Shown here: one piece after another, positions 1-7,298 of the stretch
Layout: every line of letters starts with the position of its first letter
Numbering within the stretch: the first letter of the stretch is position 1
Source of the DNA: Thermoflexus sp.
Lineage (GTDB): Bacteria > Chloroflexota > Anaerolineae > Thermoflexales > Thermoflexaceae
Direction of reading: 5' to 3'
Assembly (NCBI RefSeq): GCF_034432235.1
Contig: NZ_DAOUCJ010000007.1
Location: forward strand, 1-45,553
Length of the DNA: 45,553 bases
Program-made: the position numbers and the translations under genes
Notes under the pieces: generated by a model
What the model saw: the letters and a program-made list of their open reading frames with translations, nothing else
Database searches by the model: none
Told to the model about the DNA's origin: nothing

Positions 1-131
1 GCCCCGCGAACGCTTCAGATAGGCCCGTGGCTCCGCTCCGAGGTCGGCTGCCCGCAAGAGCCCTCCTGTTCACGTATGGGTATGCTTTCGCTATCCTCCC
101 AGCCTGCCTCATGCCGCGCAATACACACGGA

Positions 132-287
132 ATGTTCGAAAACCAACATCAGGAAATTCCGGATATAGTGGATGGGGAGCTGCTCACACCCCTCGGAAGG
201 AGGGTGAGCGTTCGGACGGTATGGATCGTGGAAGGGGAAGAGGAAATCCCCCGGTTCGTAACCGCCTATCCTCAAACAGGAGAGTAA
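132..287 (+). pseudogene. DUF6883-like C-terminal fragment
   Basis: The last ~35 residues (TPLGRRVSVRTVWIVEGEEE, then IPRFVTAYP) resemble the C-terminal end of DUF6883 proteins, where an R-(S/T)-x-WIV-x-x-G-E-x-x-PR pattern precedes the end. Full-length members are about 110 residues. Here only about 50 residues follow the first usable ATG, and the upstream sequence in this frame does not resemble the N-terminal half. It lies 3 bp before a DUF4926-like start, the pairing I recall from cyanobacteria and Chloroflexota. I read it as a truncated remnant. The assignment rests on memory of the family. Confidence 0.4.
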
Positions 288-290
288 GCC

Positions 291-413
291 ATGATTCGAG
301 AATTGGACAGCATGGTGCTGGCGCGAGATATACCGGAGCACGGTCTTAAAGCCGGAGACGTAGGAGTTGTGGTTCACATCTCTGGCCTCTCCACAAACGC
401 TTTCCCCGCATAA
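291..413 (+). pseudogene. DUF4926-like N-terminal fragment
   Basis: A 40-residue frame starts MIRELDSMVLARDIPEHGLK and continues AGDVGVVVHI. This matches the first half of the small (~65-75 residue) DUF4926 proteins, which normally continue with a Y-x-VEF strand. The match stops abruptly after VVHI, and a stop follows ten unrelated residues later, so the 3' half appears deleted. An AGGAGA ribosome-binding site at 279-284 is well placed. Function of the family is unknown to me. Confidence 0.5.
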
Positions 414-435
414 CGCCACGCTGGACCGGGAAAAC

Positions 436-464
436 TTGACGAACCCCCCGGCTCCCTCTATGCT
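436..464 (+). promoter_or_regulatory. Sigma70-type promoter of the TetR gene
   Basis: TTGACG at 436-441 and TATGCT at 459-464 are separated by 17 bp. The predicted transcription start falls inside the palindrome at 466-479, so a repressor bound there would block initiation. Confidence 0.6.
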
Positions 465-465
465 G

Positions 466-479
466 AGTGAGCGCTCACT
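466..479 (+). promoter_or_regulatory. Palindromic operator, probably for the adjacent TetR-type repressor
   Basis: AGTGAGCGCTCACT is a perfect 14-bp palindrome one base after the -10 element and 15 bp before the TetR start codon. TetR-family regulators commonly bind such palindromes over their own promoter. Autoregulation is inferred from position. Confidence 0.65.
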
Positions 480-494
480 TCATGGGAGGCTCCG

Positions 495-1109
495 ATGGCA
501 TCCCGGATGGCCGGGGAAGCGCGGCGAGCGCAGATCCTGGAAGCAGCGGCGCAGGTCTTCGCCCAGCATGGGTTCCGGGGGGCCACCACCCGGGCCATCG
601 CCCGGGCTGCCGGAGTGGCCGAGGGGACGATTTTCCGATACTTTCCGACCAAACGACATCTGCTCCTGGCCCTGTTCGAGGCCTTTGTCATCCGGCCGAT
701 CCAGCAGCAGCTCCAGACGCTGGAGACCATGGAACCCCGGGAGTGGCTGGAGGCGTTCCTCGTGGAACGCCTGACGGCGATGCGCGCCCGCCTTCCCCTG
801 ATGCAGGCCCTGTATCAGGAAATCCGAACGGACGAGGCCGTGCGTCAGATGTTTGTGGAACAGATCGCCCGGCCTTTCCTGGAACAGGTGCAGGCGCTGC
901 TGGCCGCCGCGCTGCAGCGACGGCAGCGCCCATTCCATCCCGCTCTGATCCTGTGGGCGATCTGGGGAGCCCTTCATGGGGTGACCGTCTTTGGCATGGA
1001 AATGGACCCTGGCCTGGCGGCCCTTCCCCCCGAGCAGATCGCCCGGGAGCTGACGGCGCTGTTCCTGTGGGGGCTGGAGGGCCATCCCGATGAACCCGCC
1101 AGGAGGTGA
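495..1109 (+). CDS. TetR/AcrR family transcriptional regulator
   Basis: A 204-residue protein with the TetR_N helix-turn-helix at residues ~8-55: the stretch RAQILEAAAQVFAQHGFRGA is followed by TTRAIARAAGVAEGTIFRYF, the typical helix 1 to helix 3 sequence. The rest (~60-195) is an all-alpha ligand-binding and dimerisation domain, whose ligand cannot be predicted. A perfect palindrome lies over its promoter, suggesting autorepression. The membrane-fusion protein gene starts 7 bp downstream, so the two form an operon and the regulator probably controls export of a toxic compound or lipid. Confidence 0.9.
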   Translation: MASRMAGEARRAQILEAAAQVFAQHGFRGATTRAIARAAGVAEGTIFRYFPTKRHLLLALFEAFVIRPIQQQLQTLETMEPREWLEAFLVERLTAMRARLPLMQALYQEIRTDEAVRQMFVEQIARPFLEQVQALLAAALQRRQRPFHPALILWAIWGALHGVTVFGMEMDPGLAALPPEQIARELTALFLWGLEGHPDEPARR

Positions 1110-1116
1110 ACGACCG

Positions 1117-2502
1117 ATGCGAAGCCGCCGATGGTTGTGGTTCATCCTGCTCATCCCGCTGTTCCTGATCGGCGCCTGGGCGCTCTTCCAGCGCGCCCAG
1201 GCGCAACCGCCCGCCTTCCCGGAGACGGCGACGATCCGGCGAGGAACGCTCCGGATCACCCTGAGCGCAGCGGGCAAGATCCGCCCCCGCGCCCAGGCCG
1301 CCCTGAACTTCGCAACGGCTGGCACGGTGGCGGAGATCTTCGTCCGGGAAGGAGAGGCCGTTCGCAAAGGGCAGCCCCTGGCCCGTCTGGATACGACAGA
1401 TCTGGAGCTGGCGGTGCGCCAGGCGGAGATCGCCTACCTCACCCAGCAGGTGATCTACAGTCAGACCGTTCAGGGTCCCAAAGCGGAGGAACTGGCCGCC
1501 GCGCGAGCGGCCGTGCGCAGCGCCCAGGCGGCTTTGCAGGCCCTGGAGAAAGGGCCCGATCCCATCGATCTGGAGATCGCCCGGTTGAACGTGGAGATCG
1601 CCAAGAACGCCATCTGGCAGGCGCAGCTGACCCGGGATAAAACCGCAGGCACGCCGCTCGCCGCGCCGGTCGATCTGGATCTGGCCAAAGCCCGGGTGGG
1701 GCAGGCGGAGCTCCAGGCGGAGGTCGCCCGGCTCCAGTACGAGAAGCTGAAGGCGGGGGCCCGACCCGAACAGCTGGAAGCCGCCCGGGCCCAGCTGGCC
1801 CAGGCCCAGGCCAACCTGACCCGGATGCAGCCCGATGCGCTGACCATCGAGCGCGCGCGCCTGCAGCTGGAACAGGCCCGTTTGCAGCTGGAGCAGGCCC
1901 GGCGCCGCCTGGAACAGGCCACCCTGGTGGCGCCCTTCGACGGCACGGTCGTCGCCCTGAACATCGAGGTCGGCCAGGTCGTCGGCGCAGGCATCCCCGG
2001 AGGGGCCGTCCTCCTCGCGGATCTGAGCGATCTCTACCTGGATCTGACCGTGGATGAGGTGGACGTTGTCCGCCTGAAGGAGAAAATGCCCGTGGAGATC
2101 ACCCTGGATGCCCTGCCCGGGCGCACGTTCCGGGGCCATATCGAATCCATCGCCCCGGTGGCCATGGAAGCCGGGAGCGCAGCCACTTACCGGGTCCGGG
2201 TGGTGCTGGATGAGCGGGATCCCGCCCTGCGGTCAGGCATGAGCGCCACCGTGGAGATCGAAGTGGATCGCCGGGAAAACGTGCTGCTGGTGCCCAACGC
2301 CGCGGTCCGCCGCGATCGGAGCACCGGGCGAGCATTCGTCAACCGTGTGGTGGGCGATCGGGTGGAGGAAGTGGAGATCCGTCTGGGCGCTCAGGGTGAA
2401 ACCGAAAGCGAGGTGCTGGAAGGATTGCGCGAAGGCGATATCGTGGCCCTCGGCGACCTCCGGCCGCCTACCGTTTTCCGCCTCTTCGGACCCAGGCGGT
2501 AG
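1117..2502 (+). CDS. HlyD/MacA-type membrane-fusion (efflux adaptor) protein
   Basis: A 461-residue exported adaptor. Residues ~8-26 form one membrane anchor (WLWFILLIPLFLIGAWALF). Next come the first half of a lipoyl-like domain (~55-100, with GTVAEIFVREGEAVRKGQPL), a long Glu/Gln/Arg/Ala-rich coiled-coil hairpin (~105-265), the second lipoyl half (VAPFDGTVVALNIEVGQVV), a beta-barrel (DVVRLKEKMPVEITL onward) and a membrane-proximal domain. I chose ATG 1117 because AGGAGG at 1101-1106 is correctly spaced; an in-frame ATG at 1090 lies within tetR. Such adaptors usually precede an ABC ATPase and permease (MacB type). None follows here. Confidence 0.88.
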   Translation: MRSRRWLWFILLIPLFLIGAWALFQRAQAQPPAFPETATIRRGTLRITLSAAGKIRPRAQAALNFATAGTVAEIFVREGEAVRKGQPLARLDTTDLELAVRQAEIAYLTQQVIYSQTVQGPKAEELAAARAAVRSAQAALQALEKGPDPIDLEIARLNVEIAKNAIWQAQLTRDKTAGTPLAAPVDLDLAKARVGQAELQAEVARLQYEKLKAGARPEQLEAARAQLAQAQANLTRMQPDALTIERARLQLEQARLQLEQARRRLEQATLVAPFDGTVVALNIEVGQVVGAGIPGGAVLLADLSDLYLDLTVDEVDVVRLKEKMPVEITLDALPGRTFRGHIESIAPVAMEAGSAATYRVRVVLDERDPALRSGMSATVEIEVDRRENVLLVPNAAVRRDRSTGRAFVNRVVGDRVEEVEIRLGAQGETESEVLEGLREGDIVALGDLRPPTVFRLFGPRR

Positions 2503-2600
2503 CTCTGCCACTGCCGGTTCGCATCAACCCTCTGGTTGGTATCAACGTTCCACTTTCGCAGGGCGATCCTCCAGGCCAATAGGCCGCGAGAAAGGCGTTC

Positions 2601-2629
2601 TTGACAAGCAGGGAAATCCAGGGTATATT
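2601..2629 (+). promoter_or_regulatory. Promoter of the lysine operon leader
   Basis: TTGACA at 2601-2606 is a perfect -35 element. It is followed after 17 bp by TATATT at 2624-2629. The transcript would begin near 2636, just before the leader peptide at 2658. This is the clearest promoter in the window and it faces lysW. Confidence 0.8.
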
Positions 2630-2657
2630 TAGGGCCAAACTTGGAAGATCAAGCGTC

Positions 2658-2744
2658 ATGATGCCCCATCAGCCATTCTGGATGACGTGGATCAAAAAAG
2701 CCGCTGCGCCTCCAGGCCCGGACGGTAGTCCGGTCCTGACGTAG
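2658..2744 (+). CDS. Lysine attenuator leader peptide
   Basis: A 28-codon frame runs from ATG 2658 (or the adjacent ATG 2661) to TAG 2742-2744. Codons 13 and 14 are AAA AAA (2694-2699), tandem lysines in a genome that usually uses AAG. GGAAG at 2643-2647 may be a weak ribosome-binding site. The peptide sits between a strong promoter and a terminator, immediately before the lysine genes. The Lys codons overlap one strand of the first RNA stem. This is the arrangement of an amino-acid-starvation attenuator. I recall a leader-peptide attenuator of this kind being reported for the Thermus thermophilus lysine cluster. Confidence 0.72.
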   Translation: MMPHQPFWMTWIKKAAAPPGPDGSPVLT

Positions 2745-2799
2745 CGGCTTTTTGTATCCGTCAGGATCCCAACCCCCAGGCTACCGTCCGGCGGCCTGG
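2695..2799 (+). promoter_or_regulatory. Attenuator alternative pairings (antiterminator)
   Basis: Two mutually exclusive folds are visible. In one, 2695-2705 pairs with 2743-2753 (11 bp) and encloses a hairpin of 2713-2723 with 2728-2738. In the other, 2712-2728 pairs with 2781-2799 (17 bp with a two-base bulge at 2792-2793). The second pairing occupies 2794-2799, the 3' strand of the terminator, so it would prevent termination. A ribosome stalled on the Lys codons covers the 2695 strand. One that reaches the stop at 2742 would disturb or cover the 2712-2728 segment. The mechanism is inferred; the complementarity is direct. Confidence 0.7.
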
Positions 2800-2812
2800 G
2801 GGTTTCTTTTTT
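2773..2812 (+). terminator. Rho-independent terminator of the lysine attenuator
   Basis: CCCCCAGGC at 2773-2781 pairs with GCCTGGGGG at 2794-2802 (9 bp, perfect) and is followed directly by TTTCTTTTTT at 2803-2812. It lies between the leader peptide and lysW, so read-through is needed to express the operon from the upstream promoter. Confidence 0.85.
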
Positions 2813-2918
2813 CACAGGACCCAGGATGTTCGGATCGAAGGGAAGTCGGGAATCGGATGGGCGGGGAAATCGCCTGCCCGGTTCCTCTTAACTTCATCCT
2901 TTGCGATGGAGGTGGATC

Positions 2919-3089
2919 ATGCCCAGCGGGATCTGTCCGGAGTGCGCGGCCCATGTGCCGCTGCGAGAGGATGTGGTGCTCCATGAATTCCTGACCTGCC
3001 CCGAATGTGGCACGGCTCTGGAGGTGGTTTCTCTTTCCCCTCTGACCCTGGATCGCGCGCCCCAGGTGGAAGAGGACTGGGGGGAGTAG
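2919..3089 (+). CDS. lysW: LysW amino-group carrier protein
   Basis: A 56-residue acidic protein with an N-terminal zinc-ribbon (CPEC at residues 6-9 and a second CPEC about 20 residues later) and the family's C-terminal EDWGE. The terminal glutamate gamma-carboxyl is joined to the amino group of alpha-aminoadipate by LysX. The intermediate then stays attached until LysK releases lysine, which protects the amino group. ATG 2919 is chosen because GGAGGT at 2908-2913 is well spaced and the sequence from MPSGICPEC matches the family; a TTG at 2901 is in frame. First gene after the attenuator, with lysX 6 bp downstream. Confidence 0.95.
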   Translation: MPSGICPECAAHVPLREDVVLHEFLTCPECGTALEVVSLSPLTLDRAPQVEEDWGE

Positions 3090-3095
3090 GAGGCG

Positions 3096-4013
3096 ATGCC
3101 GATGCGGATCGCCCTGTTCTGCACGCTGGTGCGTACAGAGGAGAAGTGGCTGCTGGAGGCGTTCCGGCGTCGGGGCGTGGAGGCAGAAGTCATCCGCGAT
3201 CGCTCAACGATCCTGGAGGTCGGCGCCCCGGACGGCTGGAACCGCTTCGATGCGGTGCTGATGCGCTCCCTCAGCCACTGGCAGGCGCTCCACGCCGCGC
3301 AACTGCTGGAGGATATGGGCCTGCCGGTCATCAACCCGGCGGCGGTGATCCATACCTGCGCCGATAAGCTCCTCACCACCGCGGCCCTGGTTCGAGCCGG
3401 CGTCCCAACCCCGCGCGTCCGGGTCGCCTTCTCTCCAGAGGGGGCGCTGCAGGCCATCGAGGAATGGGGCTATCCGGTCGTCCTCAAGCCGGTGCTCGGC
3501 TCGTGGGGACGGCTGCTGGCCCGGGTGAACGATCGGGATGCCGCGGAAGCCCTGCTGGAGCACAAGGAGACGCTCGGGGGCTTCGCCCACGGTGTCTATT
3601 ACATCCAGGAATACATCCCCAAGCCCGGGCGGGACATCCGGGCCTTCGTTGTGGGCGGCGAGACCATCGCGGCCATCTACCGGTCTTCGGAACACTGGAT
3701 CACCAACACGGCCCGGGGCGGCCGCGCCTCCAAGTGCCCAATCACTTCCGAGCTGGCCGACCTCTGCGCGCGGGCGGCCGCCGCCGTGGGCGGCGGGGTC
3801 CTCGCCATCGACCTTTTCGAGGATCCCCAGCGAGGACTTCTGGTCAACGAAATCAACCATTCCATGGAGTTTCGTAATTCGGTGGAGCCTACCGGCGTGG
3901 ACATCCCCGGAGCGATCGTGGAGTTTGTGATCCGGGTGGCCCGCGATGGGTGGGCCGCCGCTCACTCCCACCCTCATCCTCGGGAGGTCCAGCGATGGAA
4001 CGGGTCCGCGTGA
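3096..4013 (+). CDS. lysX: LysX, LysW-alpha-aminoadipate ligase
   Basis: A 305-residue ATP-grasp ligase of the RimK/LysX family. It joins alpha-aminoadipate to the C-terminal Glu of LysW using ATP. Visible parts are the N-terminal domain (MRIALFCTLVRTEEKWLLEA), the central ATP-binding region (YPVVLKPVLGSWGRLLARV, ~125-145), a QEYIPKPGRDIRAFVVGG segment and the metal-binding VNEINHSMEF near residue 250. Substrate choice between AAA and glutamate cannot be settled by eye. Homocitrate synthase and homoaconitase in the same cluster favour AAA. Its 3' end overlaps the lysY start by 19 bp. Confidence 0.94.
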   Translation: MPMRIALFCTLVRTEEKWLLEAFRRRGVEAEVIRDRSTILEVGAPDGWNRFDAVLMRSLSHWQALHAAQLLEDMGLPVINPAAVIHTCADKLLTTAALVRAGVPTPRVRVAFSPEGALQAIEEWGYPVVLKPVLGSWGRLLARVNDRDAAEALLEHKETLGGFAHGVYYIQEYIPKPGRDIRAFVVGGETIAAIYRSSEHWITNTARGGRASKCPITSELADLCARAAAAVGGGVLAIDLFEDPQRGLLVNEINHSMEFRNSVEPTGVDIPGAIVEFVIRVARDGWAAAHSHPHPREVQRWNGSA

Positions 4014-5035
4014 GCATCGTGGGGGCCTCCGGCTACGTGGGCGGGGAGCTTCTCCGCCTGCTCCTGCGCCATCCGCGGGTGGAGATCGCCCAGATCACCT
4101 CCGAATCCCACGCCGGGGAGCCGGTCCACCGCGTGCATCCTCACCTGCGCCGGGCTGCCGTGCTCACCTTCTGCCGGATGGGAGATCTTCGCCCATGCGA
4201 TGTGCTCTTCGTCGCCCTGCCTCACGGCGAGGTCGCCCCCCGCATCGAATCCTTCGCCGCCCTGGCGCCTGTGGTGGTCGATCTCTCAGCGGACTTTCGG
4301 CTCCGCGATCCGGAAGCCTACCGCCGCTGGTATGATCGCCCACATCCCCATCCGGAGTGGCTCTCCCGCTTCGTTTACGGCCTGCCCGAGTGCTACCGGG
4401 AGGATCTGCGCGGAGCTCGTTATATCAGCGGGGTCGGCTGCAACGCCGCCGCCGCCATCCTGGCCCTTTGGCCACTGGTTCGGGCCGACATCCTGGATCC
4501 AGACCGCCCCATCCTGGTGGATGTCAAGGCCAGCTCCTCGGAGGCGGGCCGTGAACCGAACCCCGGATCCCACCATCCAGAGCGCCACGGCGCCATCCGA
4601 CCGTATGCCCCCGTCAGCCACCGTCACACCGCCGAGGTCCGCCAGGCCCTGGGCCGTGACACCATCGCCCTCTCTGTGACCGCCGTGGACGCGGTGCGAG
4701 GGGTGCTGGCCACGGCGCACGCATGGCCTCGCGCGCCTCTGGCTGAATCCGATCTCTGGCGGATCTACCGCACAGCCTATGGGGAGGAGCCCTTTATCCG
4801 GATGGTGAAGGACCGGCAGGGCCTCCACCGGCTGCCGGACCCCAAGGCCGTAATCGGAAGCAACTTCGCGGATGTGGGCTTCGCTGTGGAGGAGGAAACG
4901 GGGCGGATCGTCGCTCTGTGCGCCCTGGACAACCTGATGAAAGGCGCAGCAGGATCGGCGGTTCAGTCCCTGAACATCGCCATGGGCTGGCCGGAGACCG
5001 CCGGGCTCGACCTGATCCCAGTATATCCGGCATAG
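3995..5035 (+). CDS. lysY: LysY, LysW-aminoadipate-6-phosphate reductase
   Basis: A 346-residue homologue of ArgC. It reduces the LysW-bound acyl phosphate to the semialdehyde with NADPH. The Rossmann motif SIVGASGYVGGELLRLL lies at residues ~6-22. The catalytic cysteine is Cys149 in SGVGCNAAAA, and histidines in PVSHRHTAEV (~205-214) fit the acid-base role. The start ATG 3995 is preceded by GGGAGGT (3982-3988). A longer frame from 3950 would lie within lysX and adds a non-conserved stretch. It overlaps lysX by 19 bp, indicating coupling. Confidence 0.94.
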   Translation: MERVRVSIVGASGYVGGELLRLLLRHPRVEIAQITSESHAGEPVHRVHPHLRRAAVLTFCRMGDLRPCDVLFVALPHGEVAPRIESFAALAPVVVDLSADFRLRDPEAYRRWYDRPHPHPEWLSRFVYGLPECYREDLRGARYISGVGCNAAAAILALWPLVRADILDPDRPILVDVKASSSEAGREPNPGSHHPERHGAIRPYAPVSHRHTAEVRQALGRDTIALSVTAVDAVRGVLATAHAWPRAPLAESDLWRIYRTAYGEEPFIRMVKDRQGLHRLPDPKAVIGSNFADVGFAVEEETGRIVALCALDNLMKGAAGSAVQSLNIAMGWPETAGLDLIPVYPA

Positions 5036-5128
5036 CGCGTATTCATGAAGAACCGCGCTGTAGGTCTTCCGGTGTGGAGCGAACCATTTCCTGCAACCTG
5101 CATATCCCCACCGCTCGGGAGGCACACC

Positions 5129-6010
5129 ATGTGGGTGATCAAGATCGGCGGGAACGCCGCCGTGAACGCGGAGGCCGTCCTGGAGGAGCTGGCCGCATGG
5201 GCCCGGGAAGGCCGGCGCTGGGTGCTGGTCCACGGGATCTCCGCGGAAGCAGATGCGCTGGGGGAGGCCCTGGGGCATCCGCCCCGCTACGTGACGTCGG
5301 CCTCCGGGTTCACCAGCCGCTACACCGATGAGCGCACGCGGGACATCCTGCTGATGGCCTATGGCCGGGTCAACGCCCACCTGGTGGCCGGCCTGCGCCG
5401 CCGTGGAGTCCACGCCATCGGCCTGAGAGGGATCGACGGGGGGCTGCTGCTGGCTCGCCGGAAGGAAGCGCTGCGGATCCGCGAGGGGGATCGCTTCCTG
5501 ATCCTGCGGGGGGATTATTCGGGGACGCCCATGGGGGTGAACGCGGCGCTGCTCCGCGCGCTTCTGGAACAGGGGCTCTACCCGGTGATCGCCCCGATGG
5601 GGATCACGCCGGAAGGGGAGGTCGTGAACGTCGACGGGGATCGAGCGGCCGCGGCCATCGCCACGGCCCTTCGAGCGGAGGGGCTGATTTTCCTCACGGG
5701 CGCCCCCGGCTTGCTCCGGTCGTTCCCGGATGAGCAAACACGGGTGGCGGAGCTGCGCCTCGAGGAGCTGGAGGAAGCGATGGCCTGGGCGCAGGGGCGC
5801 ATGCGCCATAAGCTCCTGGCGGCGCGGGAGGCCCTTCAGAACGGCCTTCGCTGCGTCTGGCTGGCCGATGGTCGCCGCCCCACGCCCCTGACCGCTGCCC
5901 TCCAGGGGGAAGGAACCCGTATCCTCGCCACGCCTTCCGGGATCCCCCTGCAGGTGGAAGCCATGGGCTCCGAACAGCCCCTGTCCGCTTCCGGGCGAAA
6001 AAAAGGATAA
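5129..6010 (+). CDS. lysZ: LysZ, LysW-aminoadipate kinase
   Basis: A 293-residue amino-acid kinase of the ArgB family. It phosphorylates the side-chain carboxyl of LysW-linked aminoadipate. The N-terminal WVIKIGGNAAVNAE is the nucleotide-binding start, and SASGFTSRYTDERTRDI (~residues 57-73) and VVNVDGDRAAAAIA (~168-181) are family motifs. ATG 5129 follows GGGAGG (5117-5122); the frame also extends upstream to 5045 without conserved sequence. The 93-bp gap after lysY holds no gene. The C-terminal ~25 residues are charged and not conserved as far as I can tell. Confidence 0.93.
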   Translation: MWVIKIGGNAAVNAEAVLEELAAWAREGRRWVLVHGISAEADALGEALGHPPRYVTSASGFTSRYTDERTRDILLMAYGRVNAHLVAGLRRRGVHAIGLRGIDGGLLLARRKEALRIREGDRFLILRGDYSGTPMGVNAALLRALLEQGLYPVIAPMGITPEGEVVNVDGDRAAAAIATALRAEGLIFLTGAPGLLRSFPDEQTRVAELRLEELEEAMAWAQGRMRHKLLAAREALQNGLRCVWLADGRRPTPLTAALQGEGTRILATPSGIPLQVEAMGSEQPLSASGRKKG

Positions 6011-6095
6011 GGGTCCGCCTGCGACTTCCGACGAAACACCATCCGAGCTCATTCGGGGGCCAATCCTCCGCTATCTCCATCAGGAGGTTTGTCGG

Positions 6096-7298
6096 ATGGA
6101 TGTCCGGGCGATCGAAAGCCGCTACACCAGCGGCGTCTACCCCAAGCGAGACCTGGTGCTGATCCGGGGGGAAGGCGTGTATGTGTGGGACGCGGAAGGA
6201 CATCGCTACCTGGACGCCACCGGCGGCCAGGGGGTTGCCCTCCTGGGCCACAATCCTGCGGCGGTCCGGGCGGCCCTCCGGGAACAGATGGACCGCCTGA
6301 TGATTTGCCCGGAGATCTTTTACAACGACCGGCGCGCGGAGCTGCTGGAGGCGCTTCAGAGCATCCTCCCCGGTGGCCGGGCATGGCGGATCTTCCTGTG
6401 CAATTCCGGAGCGGAAGCGGTGGAGGCGGCCATCAAGTTCGCCCGCTGGCGCACCGGACGCAGGGAAATCATCGCCGCCCGCCGCGCCTTCCACGGGCGC
6501 ACGATGGGCGCCCTTTCCGCCACCTGGAACCCGGCCTATCGTCAGCCCTTTGAGCCGCTGGTTCCGGGTTTCCGCCATATCCCCTTCAACGACGTCGACG
6601 CCCTGGAGGCCGCCATCGGCCCGGAAACCGCCGCCGTGATCCTGGAGCCCGTTCAGGGGGAGGGAGGCGTATGGCCGGCGGATCCGGCGTTCCTGCAGGC
6701 GGCGCGGAAGCTGTGTGACGATCGCGGCGCCCTGTTGATCTTCGATGAAGTGCAAACCGGCTTCGGGCGCACCGGGCGCTGGTTTGCGGCGGAGCATTAC
6801 GAGGTGCTTCCCGACCTGTTCGCCATGGGCAAGGGAATGGGAGGGGGATTCCCCATCGGCGCCGTCGCCTTCCCCGCTGATTGGGGCCCCCTGCCCCCGG
6901 GCGCCCACGGCTCCACCTTTGGGGGGAACCCGATGGCCTGCGCCGCGGCTCTTGCGGTGATCGAAACCCTCCGGCGAGAACAGCTGGTCGAACGGGCAGC
7001 CCGTCTGGGCGCACAGTTCCAGGAACGCCTGCGTCAGATCCGCTCCTCCCTCGTGCGGGAGATCCGGGGCCTCGGCCTGATGATCGGCGTGGCCCTGCGG
7101 GCGCGCGCCACGCCGATCCTCCGCCGCATGATGGAAGAAGGCGTGCTGGCCCTTCCCGCCGGCCCCGATGTGGTGCGGTTTCTCCCCCCTCTGATCGTGG
7201 AAACCCATCACCTGGAGCAAATCGCCAGCGCCCTGGAACGCGCCCTTCACGAATCCGCCACGCCCGTTCCTTCCGCCGTCGAAGGAGGGGAAGGATGA
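6096..7298 (+). CDS. lysJ: LysJ, LysW-lysine semialdehyde aminotransferase
   Basis: A 400-residue class III PLP aminotransferase (ArgD/LysJ type). It converts the LysW-bound semialdehyde to LysW-lysine with glutamate as donor. Landmarks are FLCNSGAEAVEAAIKFAR (PLP phosphate binding), LLIFDEVQTGFGRTG with the PLP-contacting Asp, and the Schiff-base lysine Lys246 in MGKGMGGGFPIGAV. Strong AGGAGG precedes ATG 6096. The stop overlaps the lysK start by 4 bp (ATGA). It may also serve arginine synthesis, as LysJ/ArgD enzymes often do; the sequence does not decide this. Confidence 0.94.
   Translation: MDVRAIESRYTSGVYPKRDLVLIRGEGVYVWDAEGHRYLDATGGQGVALLGHNPAAVRAALREQMDRLMICPEIFYNDRRAELLEALQSILPGGRAWRIFLCNSGAEAVEAAIKFARWRTGRREIIAARRAFHGRTMGALSATWNPAYRQPFEPLVPGFRHIPFNDVDALEAAIGPETAAVILEPVQGEGGVWPADPAFLQAARKLCDDRGALLIFDEVQTGFGRTGRWFAAEHYEVLPDLFAMGKGMGGGFPIGAVAFPADWGPLPPGAHGSTFGGNPMACAAALAVIETLRREQLVERAARLGAQFQERLRQIRSSLVREIRGLGLMIGVALRARATPILRRMMEEGVLALPAGPDVVRFLPPLIVETHHLEQIASALERALHESATPVPSAVEGGEG

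Noticed and set aside
2630..2815. L-box lysine riboswitch or T-box ahead of lysW
   Set aside because: No five-helix L-box core and no T-box TGG bulge sequence is visible. The leader frame with tandem Lys codons and the alternative stems explain the region better.
4286..6052. 588-codon minus-strand open frame across lysY and lysZ
   Set aside because: It runs antisense through two genes with clear active sites, shows no domain signature, and has shadow-type composition.
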